This document shows positions 41,453-51,022 of a stretch of 64,000 bases of DNA, one piece after another (the first letter of the stretch is position 1; each line of letters starts with the position of its first letter). The translations under genes were made by a program, and so were the position numbers. The DNA lies in the NCBI GenBank assembly GCA_900752905.1, contig CAADWX010000011.1, positions 62,001-126,000 of the forward strand. Direction: 5' to 3'. Source of the stretch: Bacilli bacterium (lineage in GTDB: Bacteria; Bacillota_I; Bacilli_A; RF39; UBA660). A model generated the notes under the pieces. The model did not search any database and was not told the DNA's origin. It was given only the letters and a program-made list of their open reading frames with translations.

Positions 41453-44400
41453 ATGAAAAAAAGTATAAAAATTTTAATTAGCTTATTATTAATATGCACA
41501 ATTATGCTTCCTTTTAAAGTTAGGGCTGTAGTGGATACTGGTAGTAGTATTAAAGGCTCTGATCCTGGTGGTGGTGGTGGACAAGGTAGTTCTAATCAGG
41601 TCTACATGGTAAAAGAATTAAAAGGAGTAAGAGTTACTTTTGTTGACAAAGATGGGAACCGAATTAATAACAAACCAAGCGTTGAATTTGTTAATAATTT
41701 TTATTCTTCTGGTGCTAGTATTTATTCAGCTACTAATAAATATTCTAGAAATGAAATTGTTAATGGTGGAAAAGTATCATTTAAAGAAATTGGATGTAGT
41801 ACTGATGGTAGATGGGGTGCAGATTGTAGAAATAGTATGAGTAATTATGGATATTATATAACCGATAGCTATGGAATAGTATCTAGTTTAAATACGAACA
41901 ATTACGCCTATACTAGTGTAGCAAGTACATTTACTAATATTGCTCTTGATGCTGCTAAATTAACAAACTTTTTAAAAGTTTATTTTGGTACAACATATAA
42001 CTCTAGTGATTCAATTGACTGGTATTTGATGGTTGAACCTTTAATTACAGTTTCAAAAAATGGTTCTAAATTAGGATATGTAATAGGTACTCCAACCGAA
42101 CTATCGAAATATGCATACACAAATTCAAATAAAATGCCAGGGCCATTAGGTAATTATTATGCCGATTTCCATGTTAATTTTAATTATTTATATTTTGATG
42201 AGAATACATTTATAGGCAAAAATAATGATATTACTTCAACCTTTAAAGCTTTAGAGAAAGTAGGAACAAATGATAACTCTTCAATTGAGTTGGTTGCTAC
42301 ATCAAAAAAAGGCTTTAATGTTGGATTAATTTGGCTTGGAATGAATGCTACGCCACCTTCAAAACCTTGTTCAGATTATGCTAATGATACAAATATTTGG
42401 TCTGGCGCTTGGGTATATGATTCTAGCAAAGCTAATAATAAAGTCGAAGCAAATGCTGACAATGATAAAATAAGAAAAAGTTGTGGTAGAAATGTATGTT
42501 CAGAGGATGCTTATAATAAAAACAATCAACTTAATAAGGTAAAGACAACTGGTAATAAAACAGTAAATTGTTGTAATCAATATCCTGATAAAGATCAAAC
42601 AAGAATATATAGGGATCATCCTGAATGTTATAGCTGTATATATGACCCTAAAAAAATAAATGCTACTTGTGAAGAAGGAAAAAATACAAGCAGTGTTGGA
42701 GATAGCTTTAAGTCAACTAATGGATATGTACTTGATAATCAAACATGTGTATACAAAATTGCTAGTGGTGGAGTTACAAATGCTTCTAAGAATTTAGTTA
42801 CAAGAAGACTTGTTTCTTCTTCTGATAGTGTATGTAAGGTTGTTTGCACCGAAAATGTTGAGGTTAAATTTCCTTTATTATCTAGTAGTCTTTATAGAAA
42901 GGGTTCATATATTGAATGGCCTATAAATATTAAATTTAATGAAATTAATTCTAATTCAATGCTAAATAATTCAAGACTAACTTTAAATGGTAGTACAAAA
43001 TGTTGGTATTATGTTAATAGAGTAGAGTTTTATAAAATGACACGTGAAGCCGCTAATGCAGCATTGAAAAAATGTATAACTGATGTATATGAAACGTTTA
43101 CTGGTTCAAAAAAAATCATTAATTATAATTTGAGTGGTGAATTTTCTGTTAATTACAATGATCCAGATTATGGTAAAAGCGAATTATCTTTATCTGAGAC
43201 AAGTTCAAATGATCCTAAAATTGAGGCAAGAAGTAGTGAAGGTACAACATTATCTAAGTTAAAAGAATGGAAAAACAGGAGTAATGTATACAATTTATTT
43301 GATGATTTTGTAAAAATCGCAGAAGGCATAACTTATACTGTAACTCAATCTAAAGATTATTCGTTAGACTATAAAAAAGGATATATGGCATCTTATCAAG
43401 GAAAATACTATACGTATAGTGATTTTAAAGGTAAAGTAAGTAGTTGGAGCACGAATAGTTATATTGATATTGGAAAAGGTGTTTTACCTTTGGCGAATAA
43501 AAAGTATAATAATGGTATAGTTTCTTTAAATTATAAAAATATTGGTGGAGGTAGTTTGAAATATCTTTCTGAAACAAATACTTATTCAGGAACTACTAAA
43601 AATAATGCATGTTCTTATAAAACAATAGAAAATGATGTTATTTCTTGTGAGTGTCCTTCTGATACTAAAAATGCTGGAGAAATATTGGATTTAAAAATGA
43701 TTACTGAGAGTCTTACTTGTAATGAAGCAATAGAAAAATATTGTAATTCTAATCCAAATAATCCAGATTATCCAAACGATATGACTGTATGTCCAGAGGA
43801 TTCTCCAATAGAAAAAAGAAACAGACCGGTAGAAAAAAGTTGTTTAAATGATAATGCTTGCAAAAAACTTACTTGTTATAATATTACATGCAAAAAGAGT
43901 GATGGAAACTATGTATATTTAAATTTAGATATTCAAAAAGAAATGGATAAAGATTCAAAGCTTACTTATGAACAGGCTTATAAAAAAGCATATGAAAAGA
44001 ATGGATGCGGTGGTAAGCCAAAATATAATGAACCTGGTAATATCGAATATAGGGTAATTGATTTGAAAGATCCATTCCCTGGTAATGCAGCTAAAGCTGG
44101 CTCTTCTTTATTTAATACAAATATTAAAGGAAGAAAACCTGGATCAAATTGGAATAGTACCACTATTGTTCAAAAAGAAATATTAAATAATAGAGGTGTT
44201 AAAGGTGATGAGGTTTATAATTTAACTCCTTTATATGAATTTAATTTAACACCTAGTGTTATAAAAAAAATAAGAGAATATAATGATAATCATTCTTATG
44301 ATGATTTTACTCTTTCTTGTAAGGGTAATAATAAACAGGCTTGCGTTGCTACAGACAGTGGATTTAATTTTAAGAAAAATTATGGTGTTGTTGCTGTTAA

Positions 44401-44458
44401 TAGTAATTGTTCAAGTATTAATGATTTAGATTCATTTAACAGATGCTATAATAGCTAG
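41453..44458 (+). CDS. Large secreted Cys-rich protein (1001 aa)
   Basis: A signal peptide (MKKSIKILISLLLICTIMLP, cleavage near VRA) is followed by a Gly-rich spacer (GSDPGGGGGQGSSN). About 950 residues of repeated beta-rich and Cys-rich segments come next, with roughly 30 Cys often in pairs (CNQYP, HPECYSCIYD, CSYKTIEND..CEC). No membrane helix or LPXTG motif is seen at the C-terminus, so the protein is either released or held by the assembled machine. It is the biggest exported product of the Tad/T4SS locus and a likely adhesin, tip or cell-contact component; this role is inferred from location only. AGGAGGTAG precedes the ATG. Confidence 0.7.
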   Translation: MKKSIKILISLLLICTIMLPFKVRAVVDTGSSIKGSDPGGGGGQGSSNQVYMVKELKGVRVTFVDKDGNRINNKPSVEFVNNFYSSGASIYSATNKYSRNEIVNGGKVSFKEIGCSTDGRWGADCRNSMSNYGYYITDSYGIVSSLNTNNYAYTSVASTFTNIALDAAKLTNFLKVYFGTTYNSSDSIDWYLMVEPLITVSKNGSKLGYVIGTPTELSKYAYTNSNKMPGPLGNYYADFHVNFNYLYFDENTFIGKNNDITSTFKALEKVGTNDNSSIELVATSKKGFNVGLIWLGMNATPPSKPCSDYANDTNIWSGAWVYDSSKANNKVEANADNDKIRKSCGRNVCSEDAYNKNNQLNKVKTTGNKTVNCCNQYPDKDQTRIYRDHPECYSCIYDPKKINATCEEGKNTSSVGDSFKSTNGYVLDNQTCVYKIASGGVTNASKNLVTRRLVSSSDSVCKVVCTENVEVKFPLLSSSLYRKGSYIEWPINIKFNEINSNSMLNNSRLTLNGSTKCWYYVNRVEFYKMTREAANAALKKCITDVYETFTGSKKIINYNLSGEFSVNYNDPDYGKSELSLSETSSNDPKIEARSSEGTTLSKLKEWKNRSNVYNLFDDFVKIAEGITYTVTQSKDYSLDYKKGYMASYQGKYYTYSDFKGKVSSWSTNSYIDIGKGVLPLANKKYNNGIVSLNYKNIGGGSLKYLSETNTYSGTTKNNACSYKTIENDVISCECPSDTKNAGEILDLKMITESLTCNEAIEKYCNSNPNNPDYPNDMTVCPEDSPIEKRNRPVEKSCLNDNACKKLTCYNITCKKSDGNYVYLNLDIQKEMDKDSKLTYEQAYKKAYEKNGCGGKPKYNEPGNIEYRVIDLKDPFPGNAAKAGSSLFNTNIKGRKPGSNWNSTTIVQKEILNNRGVKGDEVYNLTPLYEFNLTPSVIKKIREYNDNHSYDDFTLSCKGNNKQACVATDSGFNFKKNYGVVAVNSNCSSINDLDSFNRCYNS

Positions 44459-44472
44459 AAAGGAGAATATAG

Positions 44473-44874
44473 ATGAAAGAGTCAGTTTGGGGATCAACAA
44501 TTATCACTATTGGTGTCGTAGCTTTAGCATTTATATTTTTCTTTCAAAAGGTTACTAATATAACAGAGGAAAATTATAACTTATTACGTGAAGTTACAGA
44601 ATCAGCTATGTATGATGCTATTGATGTTGACTATTATAAAACGGAAGGTACGGTTAAGATAAATGCTGAAAAATTTATTGAGAATTTTTTAAGAAGATTT
44701 GCTGAAAGTGCAAGTTTAGCTAATTCATATAATATTAAAATATATGACATTAACGAAACACCACCTAAGGTAACTCTTTCGGTAAAATCGAGTGCATCTA
44801 CGACTGCTACTGGAGAAAAAGTTACATTTGATTTGAATGAAAGATTAAGTGCAATTTTAGAAACTACTTATTAG
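44473..44874 (+). CDS. Pseudopilin-like protein (DUF5411-like)
   Basis: 133 aa. A short N-terminus (MKESVWG) precedes one hydrophobic helix (STIITIGVVALAFIFFFQKV), then a ~100-residue outer domain (AEKFIENFLRRFAESASLAN; PPKVTLSVKSSAS). This is the shape of TadE/TadF minor pilins. The MK(E/Q)SxG-type start recurs in three other proteins of this locus. AAAGGAGAA precedes ATG. Confidence 0.6.
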   Translation: MKESVWGSTIITIGVVALAFIFFFQKVTNITEENYNLLREVTESAMYDAIDVDYYKTEGTVKINAEKFIENFLRRFAESASLANSYNIKIYDINETPPKVTLSVKSSASTTATGEKVTFDLNERLSAILETTY

Positions 44875-44931
44875 TTATTAATTTATTTTATATAAATTGA
44901 TATAGATTTAAAGAAAAGGAAGGAAAAAGAT

Positions 44932-45753
44932 ATGAATAATTTTATGATTTCATTAAAAAAGTTCTTTAAGAACAAAAATACAATAACAATATTAGGTGTA
45001 ATTTTAATTATTATTATACTTTTTGTTGGATATCGTATGCAAATAAAAAGACAAGTTAATCCTGTTTCTGTACCTGTTGCTTCAGAAACAATACAACCTA
45101 GAACAAAAATTACAAAAGATTTAATTAAATATGTTGATGTTGCTCCTATTGTACTTGGTGACAATGCAATTACTTCATCAGCTAAAATAATTGGAAAATA
45201 TTCTAATTATAATACTGTTATTCCTGCTGGAAGCATGTTTTATGAGGAAACTGTAATTGATGAGGCTAATTTACCAGATGCATCATTAATTAATCTTGAA
45301 AAAGGACAAGTTCCATATAATTTCCCAGTTAGTGTAGCAACTACATATGGAAATTCAATGTTCCCTGGAAATTATATTGATATCTATATGAAAGCTCAAA
45401 ATAATGATGGAGTATTAATGGTAGGAAAGTTACTAGAAAATGTTAAGGTTTTAGCTGTAAAAGATTCTTCTGGTAGAAATGTGTTTGAAAATACTTCTGA
45501 GGCTAGAACACCTTCATATTTAATATTTGGACTTTCTGCTTCTAATAATATTTTGCTTAGAAAAGCAAGCTATATGAATGCATTTTCAGTAGAATTATTC
45601 CCAGTACCACATGGTGTTAATGTAGAAGCTCAAGAAGGAGAAACTGTTGTTTCATCAAAAACTCTAGAAGATTTCATTAATGCTAATACTGCTGCTAATC
45701 CTGAAATAACAGAAGAAAAAGATAATACCACAAATACAAGTAAAGAAGGATAG
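44932..45753 (+). CDS. cpaB: CpaB/RcpC-like SAF-domain pilus assembly protein
   Basis: 273 aa. One N-terminal membrane helix (ITILGVILIIIILFVGYRM), then a SAF domain (VPVASETIQPRTKITKDLI, VDVAPIVLG, YNTVIPAGSMFYEETVI) and a CpaB-type C-terminal domain (ATTYGNSMFPGNYIDIYMKA, LLENVKVLAVKDSSG). In Tad systems RcpC/CpaB lies in the envelope and modifies or guides the pilus. The Asn/Thr/Glu-rich tail is disordered. It is followed after 2 bases by the tadA homologue. Confidence 0.82.
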   Translation: MNNFMISLKKFFKNKNTITILGVILIIIILFVGYRMQIKRQVNPVSVPVASETIQPRTKITKDLIKYVDVAPIVLGDNAITSSAKIIGKYSNYNTVIPAGSMFYEETVIDEANLPDASLINLEKGQVPYNFPVSVATTYGNSMFPGNYIDIYMKAQNNDGVLMVGKLLENVKVLAVKDSSGRNVFENTSEARTPSYLIFGLSASNNILLRKASYMNAFSVELFPVPHGVNVEAQEGETVVSSKTLEDFINANTAANPEITEEKDNTTNTSKEG

Positions 45754-45755
45754 TA

Positions 45756-47048
45756 ATGTTTGAGGAAATGTTTTCCCAAATTGATTTTGGGGCATTAAAA
45801 GAATATTTATTAAATGATGATGTTACTGATATATCTTACAGTAACGGAGGTCAATTGTGGATTAAAACATTATCAAGAGGAATTTACAGAGTAGATGAAT
45901 CTCCTATTGATAATGCGTTTATGGAAAAACTTGCATTTCAGTGCTCAAATGCTATGGGTAAGTCATTTAATATGGCTCACCCATTCCTAGACGCTGAGGG
46001 AGCAGAACTTCGTTTAAACTTTGTCCATGATTCTATAGCAAGAAATGGTATAGCAGTTTTAATTCGTAAAACTCCTGCAAAGATTAGACTTGAAAAAGAT
46101 AAACTTTTAAAAGAGAATTATATTGACCTTGATATTCATGATTTTTTAATACAATGTGTTAAAGGACATTGTAATATTATGATTTGTGGTGAAACTGGTT
46201 CAGGTAAAACAGAATTTTTAAAGTATCTTGCTGCACATACTGCAGAAGATGAAAAATTAATTACTATAGAGGATACTCTTGAACTTCATTTAGATCGTAT
46301 ATTTCCTCATAGAGATATTGTAGCAATGAAGACAAATAATATTGCCGCATATTCTGATGTTTTAGTTACATGTATGAGGCAAAATCCTAAATGGATATTA
46401 TTGTCAGAAGTTCGTAGCGCTGAAGCTGTTATGGCTGTACGTAATTCAATATCTTCTGGTCATTATATAATATCAACAATACATGCTGAAAAAGCATCTT
46501 CAATACCTCAACGTATGTATAGTTTACTTGAAACAAATCAAGATATTGATCAATTCTTAAAGTCTATATATAGATATGTTCAACTAGGAATATATATTAG
46601 AGGATATCAAGATAAAGTAACTAAACATTTTCATCGTGAAATTGGTGAGGTTGTTGAATTTTATGTAACTGAAAATAATGAAGCTAAGACAAATACGATA
46701 TTTAGGAAAACAACAAATGGTAAAGTAACTCGTAATCATCCATCTTCTTATCTTATTGATTATTTAGATGGACAAGGTGTAACTTTAGATAAAAATATTA
46801 TTATGAGTGATGAAGAAGTGTTGAAAAAACAACAAGTTAATCAAGCTTTAAATAATGATATTAATAATCAAATTAGAATGGAACAACTTATGAGAAGTCA
46901 ACAAAATAATAATATTACACCAAATTATAATGGAACTCAAAATATATCTAATATTAATTCAAATAATGTTGGTGGGATGAATATTTATACAAATTATAAT
47001 AAACCTGAAGTGCTATTTGAAAATGGTTCAAATAATACTGGTATGTAG
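45756..47048 (+). CDS. tadA: TadA/CpaF secretion ATPase
   Basis: 430 aa hexameric motor ATPase for pilus assembly. Walker A GETGSGKTEFLKYLAA (about 145-160), Asp box IEDTLELHLDRIF, Walker B region WILLSEVRSAEAVMAV, and His box ISTIHAEKASSIPQRMYSL are all intact. The N-terminal part (DISYSNGGQLWIKTLSRGIY) is the CpaF N-domain. The last ~70 residues are an Asn/Gln-rich tail. It begins 2 bases after cpaB and is followed by tadB, the normal Tad order. Confidence 0.93.
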   Translation: MFEEMFSQIDFGALKEYLLNDDVTDISYSNGGQLWIKTLSRGIYRVDESPIDNAFMEKLAFQCSNAMGKSFNMAHPFLDAEGAELRLNFVHDSIARNGIAVLIRKTPAKIRLEKDKLLKENYIDLDIHDFLIQCVKGHCNIMICGETGSGKTEFLKYLAAHTAEDEKLITIEDTLELHLDRIFPHRDIVAMKTNNIAAYSDVLVTCMRQNPKWILLSEVRSAEAVMAVRNSISSGHYIISTIHAEKASSIPQRMYSLLETNQDIDQFLKSIYRYVQLGIYIRGYQDKVTKHFHREIGEVVEFYVTENNEAKTNTIFRKTTNGKVTRNHPSSYLIDYLDGQGVTLDKNIIMSDEEVLKKQQVNQALNNDINNQIRMEQLMRSQQNNNITPNYNGTQNISNINSNNVGGMNIYTNYNKPEVLFENGSNNTGM

Positions 47049-47063
47049 TAAAGGAGGAATAAT

Positions 47064-47969
47064 ATGGAATTTATAGTTTTTGCTTTGGTTGCTTTTATTA
47101 TTATATATGTTATAGCATATAGAAATAGTGAGGGTGAAAAGGTATATAAGTATATTTCTAAATATACTGGATCAGTTTATAATAAATATGCTCCTTACTC
47201 ATATAAGGAAGTAAGAAAAAAAGTTAAATCTTTAGGACAAGATTATACTAAAAAACAATATACATTACAGGTTGCTATATTTGGTATAGGTGCAGCACTT
47301 ATTTCATACTTGTATTTTTATAATATAATAATTTCAATTATATACGCTGTAATAGCTATATTGGCTGTTCCATATATTGCATATTTAAGATGTAAAAGAA
47401 TATATAGTGAATTTATTTTTGAACAAATTCAAGTATATACAACGAACACTATAATGGAATTTGGTACAACTCAAAGCTTTGTTAAAGCCTTAGAAGGAGT
47501 TTATAAATCTGGTGTGCTTGAAGATCCTGTAAAAGATGATGTAAAAACTATGATTGATTTAGCTTATGATAATGGTACTATTAATGAATCAATTGAATTT
47601 TTTAATAAAAAGTATGATTATTATATTGTAAAAAATATGCATCAATTGTTTTTACAAATTACAAATGAAGGTTCAAAAAATTCATCGGATGCTCTTGAAA
47701 ATATGAGTCAAGATATAGATATGCTTGTTGAAGGTGTTTATAGAGATAGAATTGATAGAGCAAATTTCCATAGAAAATTTATTCAATTTGGTCTTGTATT
47801 ATATTTAATGGTAATGCTTGTACAATTCTTGCTTGGAGTTGAAACATATATAAATTTATTAGGTGATAGTTGGGTATTAAATTTACTATTACATATAGTA
47901 ATAATAATAAATTCATACTTTCTACTTAATGGGGAAAAATATTATAATGAGAATGTGGGGGCTGAATAA
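47064..47969 (+). CDS. tadB: TadB-like pilus platform protein
   Basis: 301 aa. A membrane helix at the N-terminus, two in the middle (YTLQVAIFGIGAALISYLYF; IISIIYAVIAILAVPYIAYL), and two at the C-terminus (FGLVLYLMVMLVQFLLG; LLLHIVIIINSYFLL) surround a cytoplasmic helical T2SSF-type domain (EQIQVYTTNTIMEFGTTQSF). This matches TadB, the inner-membrane partner of the TadA ATPase. AAAGGAGG precedes ATG. It overlaps tadC by 1 base (TAATG). Confidence 0.82.
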   Translation: MEFIVFALVAFIIIYVIAYRNSEGEKVYKYISKYTGSVYNKYAPYSYKEVRKKVKSLGQDYTKKQYTLQVAIFGIGAALISYLYFYNIIISIIYAVIAILAVPYIAYLRCKRIYSEFIFEQIQVYTTNTIMEFGTTQSFVKALEGVYKSGVLEDPVKDDVKTMIDLAYDNGTINESIEFFNKKYDYYIVKNMHQLFLQITNEGSKNSSDALENMSQDIDMLVEGVYRDRIDRANFHRKFIQFGLVLYLMVMLVQFLLGVETYINLLGDSWVLNLLLHIVIIINSYFLLNGEKYYNENVGAE

Positions 47970-48754
47970 TGGAATTTATATTTATTGCAATAATATTGAT
48001 TGCTATATTTGAATATAACAATAAAATCAGTACTTCCAAATTCTTTGCTGATGCACAACCATATTTTAAATTTATGATGGAAGATAATTATGAATTTTTA
48101 CTTAAAGTAAAATATGGTGATAAAGTTGATGTTGATACCTTATATACTCAAAGAATAAGAAATGCTGGTATAGCGACATGTTTACTTGTTTTTATATTTA
48201 TAATATCTGGTATTAATTATGCATCATTAATTCTTGCATTTGTACTTGGATTCGTTGTATTTAAACTACCTTATAATAATTTAAGAAGTTATTATAATAA
48301 ACATTTACACGAAATAGATCAAATGTTACCATACTATTTAAAGAGTTTGGAAATATTAATACAACATTATACAATTCCTGTTGCGCTTGCAAGATCAATT
48401 GATAGTGCTCCAGAAGTATTTAAACCAGGTTTAAAAAAAATGATAGCAAGAATTGAAGCTGGTGAATCAACAGTAGATCCTTATATGGATTTTGCTAAAG
48501 AATATCCTGTTAGAGACTCAATGCGTATGATGAGACTTTTATATAGATTAAGTCTTGGTTCACAAGAAAATAAACAAGAACAATTAGTAATGTTTGCTAA
48601 AAACGTATCAACATTACAAAATAAAACACGTGAACTTAAATATCAAAATAGATTAGAAACAATGGAAAAGAAAACTATGGTTATGTTAATGGTAACTGGT
48701 GGTGGAGTCTTATGTATATTAATGTATGCAATGTTCTCTATGATAGGAATATAG
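47969..48754 (+). CDS. tadC: TadC-like pilus platform protein
   Basis: 261 aa. Same architecture as TadB: a T2SSF domain (HEIDQMLPYYLKSLEILIQH, ARIEAGESTVDPYMDFAKEY, MRMMRLLYRLSLGSQENK) with flanking membrane helices (ATCLLVFIFIISGINYASLI; MLMVTGGGVLCILMYAMFSM). The partner of TadB in the membrane platform. Last gene of this compact run; a separate promoter follows for the pilin. Confidence 0.82.
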   Translation: MEFIFIAIILIAIFEYNNKISTSKFFADAQPYFKFMMEDNYEFLLKVKYGDKVDVDTLYTQRIRNAGIATCLLVFIFIISGINYASLILAFVLGFVVFKLPYNNLRSYYNKHLHEIDQMLPYYLKSLEILIQHYTIPVALARSIDSAPEVFKPGLKKMIARIEAGESTVDPYMDFAKEYPVRDSMRMMRLLYRLSLGSQENKQEQLVMFAKNVSTLQNKTRELKYQNRLETMEKKTMVMLMVTGGGVLCILMYAMFSMIGI

Positions 48755-48783
48755 TTTAAAAATTAAAAAATATATGTTATAAT
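48755..48783 (+). promoter_or_regulatory. Promoter of the pilin genes
   Basis: TTTAAA at 48755-48760, TATAAT at 48778-48783 with extended TG, spacer 17. An own promoter would allow the major pilin to be made in excess. Confidence 0.6.
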
Positions 48784-48807
48784 TATAAATGATAGGGTGG
48801 TGAGAAA

Positions 48808-49041
48808 ATGAAAGAAGCAAGTGGTGAAGCAAACATGACAGTAATTACTATTCTTTTAATAGCTATAGTAGGTGCTGTTGGGACAATCGTGATTAATAAT
48901 ATGATGAACAAAACTAAAACAAGTACTTGTTGTGAAGCAAACGGTGGTACATGGCATGGAGGAAAATGCTATTCAGACGCAACAGCAGATGCAGCAGGAA
49001 AAATGACTTATTCTGGTGAATTTACTCCAAAGTGTGATTAA
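48808..49041 (+). CDS. Flp-like pilin (77 aa)
   Basis: A short leader MKEASGEANM precedes one hydrophobic segment (TVITILLIAIVGAVGTIVIN), then a small Cys-containing head (CCEANGGTWHGGKCYSDATA). Size and layout match Flp/Fap-type pilins, and it lies directly downstream of tadABC with its own promoter and a good ribosome site (GGGTGGTGAG). It carries four Cys, unlike most Flp pilins, and could form disulfides. Confidence 0.72.
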   Translation: MKEASGEANMTVITILLIAIVGAVGTIVINNMMNKTKTSTCCEANGGTWHGGKCYSDATADAAGKMTYSGEFTPKCD

Positions 49042-49054
49042 TAGGAGGTAGTTT

Positions 49055-49468
49055 ATGAAACAGTCGGTAGGAACGACATTTATGTTAAATTTTATAATAG
49101 TTTTTATTGTAGTAACGTTTGCGTTCTTATCGGCAACTCTAAGCTACATGAAAGCTTTTAAAGTTAATACAAAGATTGCTAATGCAATTGAAAAATATGA
49201 AGGTTATAACTCTCTTGCTATAGGAGAGATTAATTCTAAATTGGATACACTAGGATATTTAAAAGGTAAAGCATCATGTTCTGAAAGAAAAGGTGTTAAG
49301 GCTATTAATAGTTCTCAATTTAATTATTGTGTATATGATTATGGTATTGATAAAAATAATTATAGAAAATATGGAATAATTACTTATATTAATCTTGATT
49401 TACCAATAGTTGGTAATATTAAGATAAAAGTATATTCTGAAACTGAAAAAATGTATAATTATGGATAG
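49055..49468 (+). CDS. TadE-like minor pseudopilin 1
   Basis: 137 aa. Leader MKQSVG, then a hydrophobic helix (FMLNFIIVFIVVTFAFLSAT) and a mixed outer domain with two Cys (CSERKGVKAI..FNYCVYDYG). It is paralogous to the next gene: same start, same MKAFK/SKAYK after the helix, same ending (YINLDLPIVGNIKIKVYSET). Behind AGGAGG. Confidence 0.7.
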   Translation: MKQSVGTTFMLNFIIVFIVVTFAFLSATLSYMKAFKVNTKIANAIEKYEGYNSLAIGEINSKLDTLGYLKGKASCSERKGVKAINSSQFNYCVYDYGIDKNNYRKYGIITYINLDLPIVGNIKIKVYSETEKMYNYG

Positions 49469-49476
49469 GTGATGTT

Positions 49477-49926
49477 ATGAGACAAGCTGTTGGTAGTGCT
49501 TTTATATTGAATTTGGTTATTATTTTTATAACTCTTATGATGCTTGTTTTTGTAGGATCAATAAGTTATTCAAAGGCATATAAAACAAAGAATAGAATTA
49601 TTAATATCATTGAAGATAATAAGGGATATAATGAATCTTCTATATCTGAAATTGAGACTTTTATGGCAGATACTGGATATCAGATTAGTTTGACTTCAGA
49701 TTGTACTAAGGTAGCGCCAAATACTAAAAGTAGTAGTTTAGTATATCCTACTTCTAGTATTAAACCAGGATATAGGTACTGTATATTTGAAAATAAAGCT
49801 TCAAATGATAATGGTGTTTATTATACAGTTGTAACTTTTATGAAATTTGATTTTCCTATTATAGGAAATTATATTGAATTTCCTGTAAAAGGTGAAACAA
49901 AAATATTGAGTAAATTGTGGGATTAA
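49477..49926 (+). CDS. TadE-like minor pseudopilin 2
   Basis: 149 aa, paralogue of the preceding gene: leader MRQAVG, helix FILNLVIIFITLMMLVFVGS, then KAYKTKNRI, two Cys (SDCTKVAPN; YRYCIFENK) and a FDFPIIGNYIEFPVKGET end. It starts 8 bases after its sister behind AGGTGATGTT. Probably a structural or priming subunit. Confidence 0.7.
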   Translation: MRQAVGSAFILNLVIIFITLMMLVFVGSISYSKAYKTKNRIINIIEDNKGYNESSISEIETFMADTGYQISLTSDCTKVAPNTKSSSLVYPTSSIKPGYRYCIFENKASNDNGVYYTVVTFMKFDFPIIGNYIEFPVKGETKILSKLWD

Positions 49927-49939
49927 GGAGGAAAATGGC

Positions 49940-50938
49940 ATGAATGTGATAATAGCTAATAAAAATAGGGCTATTTTAGATCAATTGAATATTGATGTAA
50001 TTAAAAAAATTGAAGGTGAATTTGATGCTGATAGTATTGTTGAAAACTTCAAGAACTTTTTTTACCAAAGAATGATTTTGGATATTACAGCAATTAAAGG
50101 ATATAAGGATATTAGAAATTTACAAAAATTATCCGTTTCACTTGATCCTGATAAAATCATTTTGTTATTAGATGATTCAGTTGAAACTTCTGATCCCTCT
50201 TATTTATCAAAATTGATTTCTATTGGAATATATAATTTTACTAAGAATTTAGATGGGATTATGTATTTATATAATACGCCTAATACATATAGAGATGTTG
50301 CATATATACATCAGATAGAACCTGTTGTTCAACCTCAAGTTCAACAACAACGTAATATGTTTGTTGCTCCTGTACCTATTCAAACAGCAAGTCAAAGTAA
50401 TACTGGTATGGGTAGAAGAATAATAGGTATAAAGAATGTTACTAAGCAATCTGGATCTACTACTTTAACTTATATGATGTATAATAGATTATCTAAATTT
50501 TATGATACTGTAGCAGTAGAAGTTGGTAAATCTGATTTTAAATTTTTTAACAATCAAAATTTGAGAACAATTGATTCTAATGGAGTTAGTGATTTTATTA
50601 TAAAAAATGGTAATAAAGAGATTATTTTGGTTGATACCAATGATGATGGGCATGCACTTGAATTATGTACAGATGTAATTTATTTGCTTGAACCATCTGT
50701 TATTAAATTAAATAAAATGATGATGATTCATCCTGATATGCTTGGTAAATTAAAAAATGAAAAAGTTGTTTTAAATCAAAGTTTACTTACTCATAGAGAT
50801 GTATTGGATTTTGAACGTGAATCTGGACTTAAGATTTACTATAATATGCCACCTCTTGATGAGAGAAGTAGTAATAGTAAAGATTTAGATGCATTTTTAA
50901 TGAGCTTAGGATTTAATAGGATAAATGCCAGTATTTAG
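49940..50938 (+). CDS. TadZ/CpaE-like protein with degenerate P-loop
   Basis: 332 aa. The first ~125 residues look like an atypical receiver domain (DPDKIILLLDDSVETSD). A Gln-rich linker (QPQVQQQRNMF) is followed by a MinD/ParA-like ATPase fold (GRRIIGIKNVTKQSGSTTLT; IILVDTND; DVIYLLEPS). In the P-loop the canonical GGxGKT is replaced by KQSGSTT, which lacks the usual Lys before Thr, so ATP hydrolysis is doubtful. TadZ/CpaE proteins position Tad machines at the pole. AAGGAGG precedes ATG. Confidence 0.7.
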   Translation: MNVIIANKNRAILDQLNIDVIKKIEGEFDADSIVENFKNFFYQRMILDITAIKGYKDIRNLQKLSVSLDPDKIILLLDDSVETSDPSYLSKLISIGIYNFTKNLDGIMYLYNTPNTYRDVAYIHQIEPVVQPQVQQQRNMFVAPVPIQTASQSNTGMGRRIIGIKNVTKQSGSTTLTYMMYNRLSKFYDTVAVEVGKSDFKFFNNQNLRTIDSNGVSDFIIKNGNKEIILVDTNDDGHALELCTDVIYLLEPSVIKLNKMMMIHPDMLGKLKNEKVVLNQSLLTHRDVLDFERESGLKIYYNMPPLDERSSNSKDLDAFLMSLGFNRINASI

Positions 50939-50969
50939 TGTATAATACTGTTTAAAATATTGGTTTTTA

Positions 50970-50998
50970 TTGACAAAATATATAATATAATGTATTAT
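50970..50998 (+). promoter_or_regulatory. Promoter of the first VirB2-like pilin
   Basis: TTGACA at 50970-50975, TATTAT at 50993-50998, spacer 17. Confidence 0.65.
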
Positions 50999-51022
50999 TT
51001 ATTTAGAAAGAGGAGGTAAATT

